Of a stretch of DNA of 64,000 nucleotides, positions 26,676 through 35,481 are shown piece after piece. The notes beneath the pieces were generated by a model. That model made no database searches, had not been told where the DNA came from, and worked only from the letters and a program-made list of their open reading frames with translations. Position 1 is the stretch's first letter; the number at the start of each line of letters is the position of its first letter. This DNA is from Muribaculaceae bacterium. Its GTDB lineage: Bacteria; Bacteroidota; Bacteroidia; Bacteroidales; Muribaculaceae. The DNA lies in assembly GCA_017557425.1 (NCBI GenBank), contig JAFYYU010000017.1:62001-126000 (forward strand). The letters run 5' to 3'. The position numbers and the translations under genes were made by a program.

Positions 26676-27458
26676 TTAGAAGAAAAGCATGGGACGGCTG
26701 CCGTTTTTCTTTTGGTTGAGTGCATCTTCCATCTGCTTGATGGCAGCCTGGAAAAAGAAGGCAATCAGAAATTCATCGGTACCCTCAACACGCTTGGATT
26801 TCAAAGCGTTGATATACTGTTGGCGATCTTCCTTGCGAATGATGAGTTCGGGTAATTGGTGCTGCAACAAGATGAAGTTAGACAATAATCGTCCCGTGCG
26901 CCCATTACCGTCGCGAAAAGGATGCAGGTATTCAAAGAATCCATGAAAGCGTGCCGCCAGCACCATGGGATGAGCCGTGCCATCGGCCATTGCGCCAGCA
27001 GTAGAGTCCATGAGCCGCGGTAACTGGGCAATGAGTTTGTCATGGTCACCAAAGATTGTATCACCTGCCGCCATGTCAACTGTAGTGAATTCTCCGGGAA
27101 CGGCTCCAGGCACACGATAGGGCAAGGTGTTCTGGGTAACCAAACGATTGAGCGTCTTTGTCAACTCGACGTCAAACGGATGGTTGAGGTAGTCATGCAT
27201 CCATTCATAGGCCTTGAAATGATCGGCCATCTCCTGACATTCCAGCAAAGTTTTTCCCACTGGATAATAGCCCAGTCCTTGCTCAAACAACGCCCATGTA
27301 TCATCGACGGTGAAGGACGAGCCTTCGATACCGCAACTGTGACACGAAAACAGAATCTCGGAGTGCTTGCGGAACTCCATGTCACCCATCGGCTTGGCCA
27401 CCCGTTCCAGGTATTCCTTAACCAGACGGTCATATTTGGTGATTTCTTGTTCAAACAT
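26676..27458 (-). CDS. Fic domain protein (class II, self-inhibited)
   Basis: 260 residues. The core motif HPFRDGNGRTGR (His179) is complete, so it should be an active AMP transferase on protein hydroxyls. An N-terminal inhibitory motif SCGIEG (Ser41, Glu45, Gly46) fits the (S/T)xxxE(G/N) helix of class II Fic proteins, which blocks ATP positioning until relieved. The target is unknown. The start at 27458 is chosen because a -7 box (27465-27472) lies between it and the Met 7 codons upstream; transcription would begin almost at the ATG. Two membrane-protein genes follow. Confidence 0.9.
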   Translation of the reverse strand: MFEQEITKYDRLVKEYLERVAKPMGDMEFRKHSEILFSCHSCGIEGSSFTVDDTWALFEQGLGYYPVGKTLLECQEMADHFKAYEWMHDYLNHPFDVELTKTLNRLVTQNTLPYRVPGAVPGEFTTVDMAAGDTIFGDHDKLIAQLPRLMDSTAGAMADGTAHPMVLAARFHGFFEYLHPFRDGNGRTGRLLSNFILLQHQLPELIIRKEDRQQYINALKSKRVEGTDEFLIAFFFQAAIKQMEDALNQKKNGSRPMLFF

Positions 27459-27464
27459 CGTGTG

Positions 27465-27472
27465 CAAAAATA
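27465..27472 (-). promoter_or_regulatory. -7 box of fic (TATTTTTG), close to the ATG
   Basis: Exact TAnnTTTG on the minus strand; only six bases separate it from the ATG at 27458, implying a very short or absent leader. Confidence 0.55.
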
Positions 27473-27580
27473 CAAACATTTATTGGAAGAAAAAAGCGAT
27501 TCTCCCAAAACTCTCATTATTGTCAACATTGTGTCAATAGAATGTAAATAACGCTTAGAGGATATTTCGTGGTTTTTCTC

Positions 27581-27588
27581 TAATTTTG
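27581..27588 (+). promoter_or_regulatory. -7 box of dnaB (TAATTTTG)
   Basis: Exact TAnnTTTG, 37 bases before the dnaB ATG. Confidence 0.6.
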
Positions 27589-27625
27589 CATCCCCGAAAC
27601 AAACCGACAAACAACATACATAACA

Positions 27626-29194
27626 ATGGAAGAATTTGAAGTTGGCAAGCAGGCGCGCCGTCGCTCGCGCCCGACCCATGAGCCCGAAATCATCGGCGAA
27701 TTCGGCAAATTGCCGCCCCAAGACACCTCGCTGGAGGATGCCGTATTGGGCGCGATGATGCTTGAGAAAGACGCCTATAACAACGTGTGCGAAATCCTCA
27801 AGCCCGAGGCATTCTATAATCCAGCAAACCAAAAGATTTATGAGGCCATCCAGACCCTGGCCGCTAACGGCAAGCCCATCGACATGCTTACCGTGACCGA
27901 CCAATTGCGCACCAATAAGGTACTGGACGAGGTGGGTGGCGCCATCCGCATCAGTGAGTTGACGGGCCTGGTGTCGAGTGCCGCCAACGTCGAGTTCCAC
28001 GCTCGAATTGTGGCCCAGAAGTACCTTGCACGCGAGCTCATCAGCTACAGCAGCCAGGTACAGCAACTGGCATTCGACGAGTCCATTGACGTGTATGACT
28101 TGATGCAGGAAGCTGAAGGTAAACTGTTTGAAATCTCAAAAAATACCCTCAAGCGCGACGTTATCCCCATCGAGAACGCCGTGCAGGACGCCATCAAGAA
28201 AATCGAGTGGGCCGCCAACCGTCCCGAAGGCCTCAGTGGCCTGGAATCGGGCTACCACAAACTAGACCGCCTGACCAGCGGCTGGCAAAACAGCGACCTG
28301 ATCATCATCGCTGCGCGTCCTGCCATGGGTAAAACGGCCTTTGTGCTGTCGATGGCAAAAAATATGGCCGTCGATTACAACTATCCTGTTGCCGTGTTCT
28401 CGTTGGAGATGTCCAGCCTGCAGCTCGTGAACCGTCTTATCAGCAACGTGTGTTCGCTCGAAGGTGAAAAAATCAAGAGCGGTCAACTCACCCAGCCCGA
28501 GTGGGAGAACCTGATGACACGCACACGCAGCCTGAGCACCTCACCACTGTACATCGACGACACTCCCTCGCTGTCCATCTTTGAATTGAGAACCAAGGCA
28601 CGGCGTCTGGTGCGTGAGCATGGCGTGAAAATCATCATCATCGACTACCTGCAGCTCATGAACGCCACGGGCATGAAGTTCGGCAGCCGCGAACAGGAGG
28701 TGAGCACCATCTCGCGTAACCTCAAGCAACTGGCCAAAGAGCTTGACATCCCCATTATCGCGCTGTCACAGCTCAACCGCAGCGTCGAGACACGCGCTGC
28801 CGATGACAAGCTGGGCAAGCGTCCGCAGCTGAGCGACCTGCGCGAGTCGGGTGCCATCGAGCAGGATGCCGACATCGTATGCTTCATCCACCGCCCCGAA
28901 TACTACACCCGCTCCAGCGAGGACGCTGAGGGCAACAACATCCGCGGCTTGGCCGAATTCATCGTCGCCAAGCACCGTAGCGGCGCCACCGAGACCATCA
29001 ACCTGCACTTCGTGAGCAAGTACGCCCGCTTCGAGAATCAGGGTGAACAAGACCTCCTGACCAGTGAGACTACCTACGAGTCGAAGATGAACGGCGGCTC
29101 CACAACCGTCAACACTGGCGCCCCCGAGTTCACCCCTCCCCCACCCAACATGGACTTCCTCCAGGGCTCCGATGAAAAAGACACCCCGTTCTAA
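27626..29194 (+). CDS. dnaB: Replicative DNA helicase DnaB
   Basis: 522 residues. The N-terminal primase-interacting domain (PPQDTSLEDAVLGAMML) is followed by the RecA-like helicase domain with Walker A (ARPAMGKTAF), the FSLEMS block, Walker B (IIIIDYLQLM) and ALSQLNRSVETR. It is the hexameric helicase that unwinds DNA at the fork. The C-terminus is extended and Pro-rich. No intein is present. It is monocistronic. Confidence 0.97.
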   Translation: MEEFEVGKQARRRSRPTHEPEIIGEFGKLPPQDTSLEDAVLGAMMLEKDAYNNVCEILKPEAFYNPANQKIYEAIQTLAANGKPIDMLTVTDQLRTNKVLDEVGGAIRISELTGLVSSAANVEFHARIVAQKYLARELISYSSQVQQLAFDESIDVYDLMQEAEGKLFEISKNTLKRDVIPIENAVQDAIKKIEWAANRPEGLSGLESGYHKLDRLTSGWQNSDLIIIAARPAMGKTAFVLSMAKNMAVDYNYPVAVFSLEMSSLQLVNRLISNVCSLEGEKIKSGQLTQPEWENLMTRTRSLSTSPLYIDDTPSLSIFELRTKARRLVREHGVKIIIIDYLQLMNATGMKFGSREQEVSTISRNLKQLAKELDIPIIALSQLNRSVETRAADDKLGKRPQLSDLRESGAIEQDADIVCFIHRPEYYTRSSEDAEGNNIRGLAEFIVAKHRSGATETINLHFVSKYARFENQGEQDLLTSETTYESKMNGGSTTVNTGAPEFTPPPPNMDFLQGSDEKDTPF

Positions 29195-29252
29195 CAGATC
29201 CAGATTAACTAGAATATCTAGATGCGTCATAGCTCTAGTCAAGGTTTTTTGT

Positions 29253-29260
29253 TAATTTTG
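29253..29260 (+). promoter_or_regulatory. -7 box of the M13 peptidase gene (TAATTTTG)
   Basis: Exact TAnnTTTG, 59 bases before the chosen ATG at 29320. Confidence 0.5.
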
Positions 29261-29319
29261 CGAGGTTGTAATTGTTGACTAAACCAATTAACCTTATTAT
29301 AAATTATAAATCAGTAATA

Positions 29320-31344
29320 ATGAAGAAAATGTTATTAGCTATGGCCATAATGATGGCTGCCGTGCCTGGCGTAAAGGCACAAGTGACACACGGCGTGAAC
29401 CGCGCCGACATGGACCTGAGCGTGAAGCCGGGCGATGATTTCTATGAGTATGCCGGTGGCGGTTGGATGAAGGCCAATCCGCTGAGCAAACATCCGGAAT
29501 ATGCCAGCTACGGTGTGTTTAACGTGCTTGCCGAGGAGAACGAGAACCGTCTGCGCGACATGTTCCTGGAGTTAGGCAAGACCGATCACAAGTTCGGCAC
29601 CGTTGACCAGAAAGTCGCTGACCTGTACAAGATGGCGATGGACAGTGACCGCCTGAACCGCGAGGGCGCCCAACCCATGCTTGCCGACCTTGCCAGGATC
29701 AAAGCCTTTAAGAAAAAAGACCTGACCGCCGCTATTGCCGAGCAGCACCTGTACTTGAGCAACCCGTTCTACAGCATCGGCGTGGAGACCGACCTCAAGA
29801 ACAGCGACATGAACGTGATGTGGCTCGATGCCGGCACCAGCGGTCTGCCCGACAGGGACTACTACCTGAACACCGATGCCGACAGCAAGAAAATCCAGCA
29901 GGCCTACAAGGATTATCTGGTGAAGATGTTCACGCTCGCCGGCTATAGCAAGAAAGAGGCTAACCGCGCCTGCAAGACCATCTATGACATCGAGTATAAG
30001 TTCGCCCAGGCCAAGATGTCCCGCGCTGAGGCCCGCGACTACACAAAACTGTACAACATCCGCACCCTTGACCAGCTGCAGGCCGACTATCCCGCCATCA
30101 ACTGGAAGGAGTACTTCAACCTGATGGGCACCCCCACCGTAGAATGGGTCATCCTGACCGAGCCCAAGGTGATGGCCGTGGCCAACGACCTGATGACCAA
30201 CCTCAAGGAGCAGCAGATGCGCGACTACATGGCCGGTCTGCTCATCCGTGGCTCGGCCAACTACCTGAGCGACGAGTTCGGCGAGGCCGCATTTGACTTC
30301 TACGGCCGCACGCTGAGCGGACAGAAGGAGCGCAAGCCGCGCTGGAAACGCGCCCTGGGCCTGCCCAACGGGCTGTTGGGTGAGGCTGTCGGCGAAATCT
30401 ACGTCAACAAGTATTTCGCTCACGGCAGCAAGGAGAAGATGATGAAGCTCATCGGCGAACTGCGCAAATCGCTGGCCAGCCACATCGCCAACCTGACCTG
30501 GATGAGCGAGCAGACCAAGATCAACGCCCTGGTAAAATTGAACGCCTTTACCGTCAAGATCGGTTATCCCGACAAGTGGCGCGACTACAGCGGCTTGCAG
30601 GTTGATCCCAACAAGAGCATGTATGACAACATCAAGGCCGCCAGCCTGTATGAGACGCGCCGCAACCTGGACAAGATGGGCAAACCCGTGGACAAGGACG
30701 AATGGGGCATGACGCCGCAGACGGTGAACGCCTACTACAACCCCACAACCAACGAGATCTGCTTCCCCGCCGCCATCCTGCAACCTCCCTTCTTTGATGT
30801 GGAGGCTGACGATGCCACCAACTTCGGTGCCATCGGCGTGGTTATCGGCCACGAGATGACGCACGGATTTGACGACCAAGGCCGCATGTTCGACCAGTAC
30901 GGCAACATGACCGACTGGTGGACCGAGGAGGACAGCCAGAAGTTCCAGGAGGCTGCCGAGAAGCTGGCTGCTCAGTTCGACGAGATTGTAGTTGTCAAGG
31001 ACCAGCACGCCAACGGTCACCTGACCCTGGGCGAGAACATCGCAGACCAGGGCGGCTTGCGCATCGCCTATGACGCATTCCGCACCACGCAGCAGTTCCG
31101 TGAGGACAAGAAGATTGACGGCTTCACTCCCACTCAGCGTTTCTACCTGAGCTATGGCCGCATCTGGGCCAACAACATGACCGAGGAGGCCATCTTCCAG
31201 CAGACCAAGAGTGACCCCCACAGCATCGGCCGCTACCGCGTGAACGCCACATTGAGGAACATCGACACCTTCTTTGACGCCTTCGGCATCAAGGCCGGTG
31301 ACAAGATGTGGCTTGATCCCGCCGACCGCGCCATCATCTGGTAA
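29320..31344 (+). CDS. pepO: Exported M13 family zinc endopeptidase (PepO/neprilysin-like)
   Basis: 674 residues with a signal peptide (MKKMLLAMAIMMAAVPGVKA). The zinc site is HEMTH (His511, Glu512, His515) with the third ligand Glu572 in GENIADQGG; NAYYNPTTNEICFPAAILQPP is the substrate-binding block. Members cleave small peptides in the periplasm or on the cell surface. A TTG-initiated extension of 16 residues is possible, but the signal peptide begins at this ATG. It ends in a strong hairpin shared with tatD. Confidence 0.95.
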   Translation: MKKMLLAMAIMMAAVPGVKAQVTHGVNRADMDLSVKPGDDFYEYAGGGWMKANPLSKHPEYASYGVFNVLAEENENRLRDMFLELGKTDHKFGTVDQKVADLYKMAMDSDRLNREGAQPMLADLARIKAFKKKDLTAAIAEQHLYLSNPFYSIGVETDLKNSDMNVMWLDAGTSGLPDRDYYLNTDADSKKIQQAYKDYLVKMFTLAGYSKKEANRACKTIYDIEYKFAQAKMSRAEARDYTKLYNIRTLDQLQADYPAINWKEYFNLMGTPTVEWVILTEPKVMAVANDLMTNLKEQQMRDYMAGLLIRGSANYLSDEFGEAAFDFYGRTLSGQKERKPRWKRALGLPNGLLGEAVGEIYVNKYFAHGSKEKMMKLIGELRKSLASHIANLTWMSEQTKINALVKLNAFTVKIGYPDKWRDYSGLQVDPNKSMYDNIKAASLYETRRNLDKMGKPVDKDEWGMTPQTVNAYYNPTTNEICFPAAILQPPFFDVEADDATNFGAIGVVIGHEMTHGFDDQGRMFDQYGNMTDWWTEEDSQKFQEAAEKLAAQFDEIVVVKDQHANGHLTLGENIADQGGLRIAYDAFRTTQQFREDKKIDGFTPTQRFYLSYGRIWANNMTEEAIFQQTKSDPHSIGRYRVNATLRNIDTFFDAFGIKAGDKMWLDPADRAIIW

Positions 31345-31365
31345 ATTCCACCATTAACCTTATTT

Positions 31366-31399
31366 CAAGAGCCCGCAGCGAATGTGCTGCGGGCTCTTG
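31366..31399. terminator. Bidirectional terminator between pepO and tatD
   Basis: A 14-bp perfect stem (31366-31379 with 31386-31399) with a 6-base loop lies between convergent stop codons. Confidence 0.85.
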
Positions 31400-31420
31400 T
31401 CTTGCTCTTACTCTCTTATA

Positions 31421-31448
31421 GACGCTATAGAAACTATAGAAGCTATAG
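31421..31448. repeat. Three 9-bp tandem repeats at the tatD stop codon
   Basis: GACGCTATA, GAAACTATA and GAAGCTATA in a row (31421-31447). The tatD stop codon (31443-31445 on the minus strand) lies in the last unit. Confidence 0.7.
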
Positions 31449-32213
31449 TTTTAGGTTAAACAATTGCTGCGCGTTGCGGTCGGTGGCGGTGCTGACTTCC
31501 TCGGGAGTCACGCCTAGTGACTTGGCAATGAAGTCATTGACCAGGGGGATGTATGCGCTCTCGTTGCGCTTGCCACGGTAAGGCATGGGAGCGAGATAAG
31601 GTGCATCGGTCTCCAGCAAGAGACGGTCAAGGCCAATAACGGGCAGCAGTTGGGGCACGGTGCTCTTCTTGAAGGTAACCACACCGTTCACACCGAAGTA
31701 AAAGTCTCCCCTGCGGCGGATGCGTTCCACATCCTCAGGAGTTCCGGTAAAGCAGTGGAACACGCCTTGCGGCACCGGGCAGTCGAGATGGTCGATGACA
31801 TCGAGGATGTCGTCAAGTGCCTCACGGCAATGCATAATAAAGGGAATTCCCTTCTCATGGCACCAGTGCAACTGGATGTCGAGGGCATGGTGTTGCTGCT
31901 CTCGCCAGGTCTTGTCCCAATAGAGGTCAATTCCAATTTCACCTACGGCGACTACCGGATATTGGTCCAACATGGGACGCAGCCTGCCAAGCACGTCGAT
32001 GTAATCGTCATGCACGTCCTCGGGGTGCAAGCCCAATGCCATAGATATGTAGTCGGGATAGCGCTCATGCATAGCCGCTAGGCGTTGCACGCTCTCGAGA
32101 TTCTCGTTGGGCAAGATAATGTGGCGTACACCCGCCTGGCGGGCGCGTTCAACAACCTCTGCCCTATCCTCGTCGAAGGCATCGCAATAAATATGGCTAT
32201 GCGAATCTATCAT
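31443..32213 (-). CDS. tatD: TatD family metal-dependent hydrolase
   Basis: 256 residues, amidohydrolase-fold TIM barrel. Metal ligands appear in DSHSH at the N-terminus, GEIGID, MHCREA, HCFTGT and LLLETDAPYLAP. TatD proteins act as 3'-5' DNA exonucleases or related hydrolases in the cytoplasm. The gene starts 2 bases after the polyprenyl synthase stop and is the last of a four-gene minus-strand operon. Confidence 0.93.
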   Translation of the reverse strand: MIDSHSHIYCDAFDEDRAEVVERARQAGVRHIILPNENLESVQRLAAMHERYPDYISMALGLHPEDVHDDYIDVLGRLRPMLDQYPVVAVGEIGIDLYWDKTWREQQHHALDIQLHWCHEKGIPFIMHCREALDDILDVIDHLDCPVPQGVFHCFTGTPEDVERIRRRGDFYFGVNGVVTFKKSTVPQLLPVIGLDRLLLETDAPYLAPMPYRGKRNESAYIPLVNDFIAKSLGVTPEEVSTATDRNAQQLFNLKL

Positions 32214-32215
32214 AA

Positions 32216-33181
32216 TCAGGAGTTGCGGCCTGCGAGTCGATTAGCGAGATTGACGAACGCCTGTTTGTCTTCATCAGACATTTTTATTTGGTTGAAAGCG
32301 GCTATTGCCATATTATTGTAGCGGGCAATGGCATCCTCGGCTAGTTGGCGGGTACCCAGGCGCTCATAGAGCGCTGTCACGCCAGCCACCTTGTTGTCGC
32401 GGGTAGCGTAAGGGTCATTGAGCCAGTGGCGCAATTCGTCGGCATCGTCACCCTGAGCGAGTTGCATGGCGTTGATGAGCAGGAAAGTTTTTTTGTTGTT
32501 CATAATGTCGCCGCCGATTTCCTTGCCGAAGGTCACCGGGTCGCCCCAAACGTCGAGCACATCATCCCTGAGCTGGAAAGCCAGGCCCATATTCACGCCC
32601 GCCTCGTAGAGCGCATCGGCATCCTCGGCACTGGCATCGGCGAGAAGAGCGCCCGTCTTGAGGGCACAGCCCAGCAAGACCGAGGTTTTGAGGCGTATCA
32701 TGTTGATGTATTCATCGACGGTGACGTCGTTACGCACTTCGTAGTCCATGTCCCACTGCTGTCCCTCGTAAATCTCGATGGCGGTCTTGTTGAACAGGTC
32801 CATCACGGGCCAACTGGCCGTGCGCGCGATATACTGTGTGGCGATGGTCAGCATCGTGTCACCGCTCAGGATGGCGGTGTTGTCGTTCCAGCGGCGGTGC
32901 ACGGTGGGCTTGCCACGTCGCACGTCGGCGTTGTCCATCACATCATCGTGCAGCAGGGTAAAGTTGTGGAACATTTCCAAGCCTACAGCGGCATCCAGGG
33001 CACGTGACAGATCTCCGCCCATCGCGTCACAGGCCATGAGCGTGAGCACGGGACGGACACGCTTGCCCCCCAGCGCCATGTGATATGAGATGGGCTCATA
33101 AAGTTGACTGGGTGCATCAGGATAAGGAATCGAAGCAATCGCTTGATTGATGGTGTCGAGGTATTCTTGGAATGGTTTCAT
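32216..33181 (-). CDS. Short-chain polyprenyl diphosphate synthase
   Basis: 321 residues with the two Asp-rich motifs of trans-prenyltransferases: LLHDDVMDNADVRRGKPTVH and FQLRDDVLDVWGD, plus the GGKRVRP diphosphate-binding block. It condenses isopentenyl diphosphate onto an allylic primer. An aromatic residue (Phe) five positions before the first Asp suggests a short (C15-C20) product, although this cannot be settled from sequence alone. Members in Bacteroidetes are usually annotated as geranylgeranyl or farnesyl synthase. It lies between two lipoprotein genes and tatD in one operon. Confidence 0.88.
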   Translation of the reverse strand: MKPFQEYLDTINQAIASIPYPDAPSQLYEPISYHMALGGKRVRPVLTLMACDAMGGDLSRALDAAVGLEMFHNFTLLHDDVMDNADVRRGKPTVHRRWNDNTAILSGDTMLTIATQYIARTASWPVMDLFNKTAIEIYEGQQWDMDYEVRNDVTVDEYINMIRLKTSVLLGCALKTGALLADASAEDADALYEAGVNMGLAFQLRDDVLDVWGDPVTFGKEIGGDIMNNKKTFLLINAMQLAQGDDADELRHWLNDPYATRDNKVAGVTALYERLGTRQLAEDAIARYNNMAIAAFNQIKMSDEDKQAFVNLANRLAGRNS

Positions 33182-33194
33182 ATCTTTTCAGTTA

Positions 33195-33854
33195 TCAATT
33201 CTTGGATTTCAGGGCTGCTTTATAGGCTGATTCAAAAGTGCGGAAATCTGCGGGCGAGAACATCGTGCGCAACCAGTTGATGCGCTCATTTATCTCGGAT
33301 GTGTCGGCATCAGGCTGGTTGGCATCGTTGGCCAGGGCCGTGCCCAAAGCGGCAGGCCTTGAGGCCTGGACATAGACGCACATCTGCTCATAAATCGAGA
33401 AGCCGTCAACGATGGCCTGCATCGTGCTGTCAAAGACCTGGACATGCCTGTCATAACCCACCGTGTAGCATAGCCAGTGGATGAGAGACAGGTAATCGGC
33501 TGCCGAGTCGGTGTCAAACTCACGTTTCATCAACAGGTCAATCATGGGCGGCACTTTGAGCTGGGCCAGTTCCCTGGGTGACAACACGATGACATGGGCT
33601 GCCTGGAGCAGCGAGTCACGACCGTCGGCAAACAAGGGAGCGGCAAACGCCCGATTGGCGGCCTTGACCTCCCACGGCCAGCGCAAGCTATCGTCACGCA
33701 GGGCGTTGAAGCGCTGCACCGCTTGGCGCATCGCCGCCGTGTCGCCCCAAGCCACCAGGAACGCACGTCCCGCGGCGTCACCCCGCTTGCTGGCGCCGCT
33801 ACAGGCGGTCAACAACAACATCAAGCCAATAAAAAGTAGTGGTAGCCGTTTCAT
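33195..33854 (-). CDS. Putative lipoprotein, unknown function
   Basis: 219 residues with a lipoprotein signal (LLLTACSG; acylated Cys about residue 18). The mature part is mostly helical with conserved-looking aromatics (WPWEVKAANRAF, LIHWLCYTVGYDRHV). No family recognised. Its start overlaps the stop of the next upstream lipoprotein gene by 4 bases, and the polyprenyl synthase follows after 13 bases, so it is part of that operon. Confidence 0.75.
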   Translation of the reverse strand: MKRLPLLFIGLMLLLTACSGASKRGDAAGRAFLVAWGDTAAMRQAVQRFNALRDDSLRWPWEVKAANRAFAAPLFADGRDSLLQAAHVIVLSPRELAQLKVPPMIDLLMKREFDTDSAADYLSLIHWLCYTVGYDRHVQVFDSTMQAIVDGFSIYEQMCVYVQASRPAALGTALANDANQPDADTSEINERINWLRTMFSPADFRTFESAYKAALKSKN

Positions 33855-34165
33855 CGTTTCTTTTTATCTTCAGGAAAAATGGAATTATATAACAGGCGAT
33901 CCTTCTCTTTGAGGTAGGCACGAAAAGCCTCGTCAAACGCCCGTACAGCCGCTGAATCACGTTTAAGGGCATACACGCTCTGCTTGGCCTTGGCGTCCAT
34001 CACCGCACGTTCCATCGACATCGTGTCGGTATGGTCCACAGCCACCAGTGCCGCAGCAGCCCGCATGCCGCTGTCACGCGCCTCGGCATCCAACGGGGAT
34101 TTTTCCTTGGCACATCCGGTCATCAACAGCACCAATGCCGCCACAATATGTACCAGATATTTCAT
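33851..34165 (-). CDS. Small putative lipoprotein
   Basis: 104 residues; lipobox MTGC puts the acylated Cys at about residue 18. The rest is a helical, Ala/Asp/Lys-rich segment without known domain. It is the first gene of the operon (this gene, a second lipoprotein, the polyprenyl synthase, tatD), with a candidate -7 box at 34185-34192. Confidence 0.72.
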   Translation of the reverse strand: MKYLVHIVAALVLLMTGCAKEKSPLDAEARDSGMRAAAALVAVDHTDTMSMERAVMDAKAKQSVYALKRDSAAVRAFDEAFRAYLKEKDRLLYNSIFPEDKKKR

Positions 34166-34184
34166 GTCACACTCAATTATTCGG

Positions 34185-34192
34185 CAAACTTA
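34185..34192 (-). promoter_or_regulatory. -7 box of the lipoprotein/prenyl synthase/tatD operon
   Basis: TAAGTTTG on the minus strand, an exact TAnnTTTG, 19 bases before the start at 34165. Confidence 0.5.
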
Positions 34193-34248
34193 CAAAAAAA
34201 CTCTAAATCAACAGCCCGTTGCACCTAAGATTTTCCACCACATTCTCT

Positions 34249-34809
34249 CTACTTAGCCGTTGAAGGGTGCTCAGCGAAGTATCGCCACAGGGGGCCTGCC
34301 ATAAGGGCCTGCAACTGGCGGTTCTCGCGTAGCATTGCCTCGACCTCCTCGCGGGAGAGTAGCAAAACGGCGATGTCCTCTCCGGCATCCAGTTGCTGGT
34401 CGCCCAAGCGCTCCACACCCTCGGCCAGGAAGCAGTGGGTGATGTTATCGCAGATGCTGGGATTTTGTCCTACCGTCATGATTTCGCGCCACTTGCCGCC
34501 GCCATAACCGGTTTCCTCAACCAGCTCACGTTGGGCCGCCTGCAGGGGTGTCTCCCCTTCTTCGACCACACCGGCACACAGCTCATCCAGCACGATATCC
34601 ATGGCATGGCGGTACTGCCGCACCATGACAAAACGCCCCTCAGAGGTGATAGCGATGATGTTGACCCATTCAGGGTATTCCAGCACGTAGTGCTCGGGGT
34701 TGATGCGTCCATCCGGCAGTTGCACCTTATCGACACGCGCAGTGAGCCAGGGCCGCTGAATGATGTAGCGGCTCTCGAGCGTTGTCCATTTCTTGATTTC
34801 CTTTTCCAT
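34249..34809 (-). CDS. NUDIX hydrolase, ADP-ribose pyrophosphatase-like
   Basis: 186 residues. The Nudix box GVVEEGETPLQAAQRELVEETGY fits GX5EX7REUXEEXGU and binds the catalytic magnesium. Family members of this length split ADP-ribose or nucleotide sugars. The N-terminal beta domain (TTLESRYIIQRPWLTARVDKVQLPDG) matches the ADP-ribose branch. A longer frame exists, but MEKEIKKWTT is the natural start; the extension has no domain and runs into the divergent upxY promoter. Since gmd-fcl are divergent neighbours, a nucleotide-sugar substrate is possible. Confidence 0.85.
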   Translation of the reverse strand: MEKEIKKWTTLESRYIIQRPWLTARVDKVQLPDGRINPEHYVLEYPEWVNIIAITSEGRFVMVRQYRHAMDIVLDELCAGVVEEGETPLQAAQRELVEETGYGGGKWREIMTVGQNPSICDNITHCFLAEGVERLGDQQLDAGEDIAVLLLSREEVEAMLRENRQLQALMAGPLWRYFAEHPSTAK

Positions 34810-34882
34810 AAAAAACGACCATTTGCTATAAATATATAACGTGAGAAACGGCTCGGATGATACACCTTTGAGAAAAAAACTA

Positions 34883-34890
34883 TAATTTTG
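34883..34890 (+). promoter_or_regulatory. -7 box of upxY-gmd-fcl (TAATTTTG) next to the ATG
   Basis: Exact TAnnTTTG ending 4 bases before the ATG at 34895. If used, the transcript starts at or near the ATG, giving a leaderless mRNA. Confidence 0.55.
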
Positions 34891-34894
34891 CGAC

Positions 34895-35479
34895 ATGGAA
34901 GTGAGGACTGTCATTAAAAAAGGACGGGAAAAGAAGGTATGGTACGCCATCCGCGTGACCTACCACCGCGAACTCAAGGTCAAGGAAGACCTCGATGCCC
35001 GCGGTATAACCTGCTTCGTGCCTATGCAGTACCGCCGCGAGGAGCGCCATGGCGTGATGATCAAGCGTCTGGTGCCCAGCGTTCACAACCTCATCTTCAT
35101 CCACATCACTCCCAGCGGAATGAAGGAGTACAAAGCCTCTACCGACCTGCCCATCCGTTACATGATGAACCGTGAGACCCACAAGCCCATCATTGTGCCG
35201 TCGCGCGAGATGGAAAACTTCATCAAGGTGGCTGGCACCTATGAGGAAAAACTCATTTACCTCAACCCCGATCCAGGCGACTTCGCGAAAGGTGAGCGCG
35301 TGCGCATCATCGGTGGCATGTTTGCCGGGGCCGAGGGCGTGTTTGTACGCATCAAGGGCGACCGTCGTGTGCTCATCAACATCGAGGGCCTCGTTGCTGT
35401 GGCCACCACCTATGTCCACCCGTCGATGATAGAAAAAATCACCGACCCCGAACCAAACCAATTAGACAACGCATTATAA
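34895..35479 (+). CDS. NusG-like antiterminator, UpxY family
   Basis: 194 residues with an NGN domain ([25 protein letters not shown], about 14-115) and a KOW domain ([21 protein letters not shown], about 130-165). UpxY proteins in Bacteroides help RNA polymerase read through the long leaders of polysaccharide operons. Here it is directly followed by gmd (2-base gap) and fcl, and no further polysaccharide genes are present. The same transcript therefore encodes the regulator and GDP-fucose synthesis. It might act in cis here or in trans elsewhere. Confidence 0.88.
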   Translation: MEVRTVIKKGREKKVWYAIRVTYHRELKVKEDLDARGITCFVPMQYRREERHGVMIKRLVPSVHNLIFIHITPSGMKEYKASTDLPIRYMMNRETHKPIIVPSREMENFIKVAGTYEEKLIYLNPDPGDFAKGERVRIIGGMFAGAEGVFVRIKGDRRVLINIEGLVAVATTYVHPSMIEKITDPEPNQLDNAL

Positions 35480-35481
35480 CA

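Noticed and set aside
29572..31221. Very long open frame (549 codons) antisense to the M13 peptidase
   Set aside because: It mirrors the high-GC third positions of pepO, has no domain and no promoter. Similar antisense frames over the receptor, GH31, MATE and macroglobulin-like genes were dismissed for the same reason.
31421..31448. CRISPR-like short tandem repeats after tatD
   Set aside because: Three 9-bp units without spacers; this is a simple tandem repeat. No CRISPR array or cas gene was seen anywhere.
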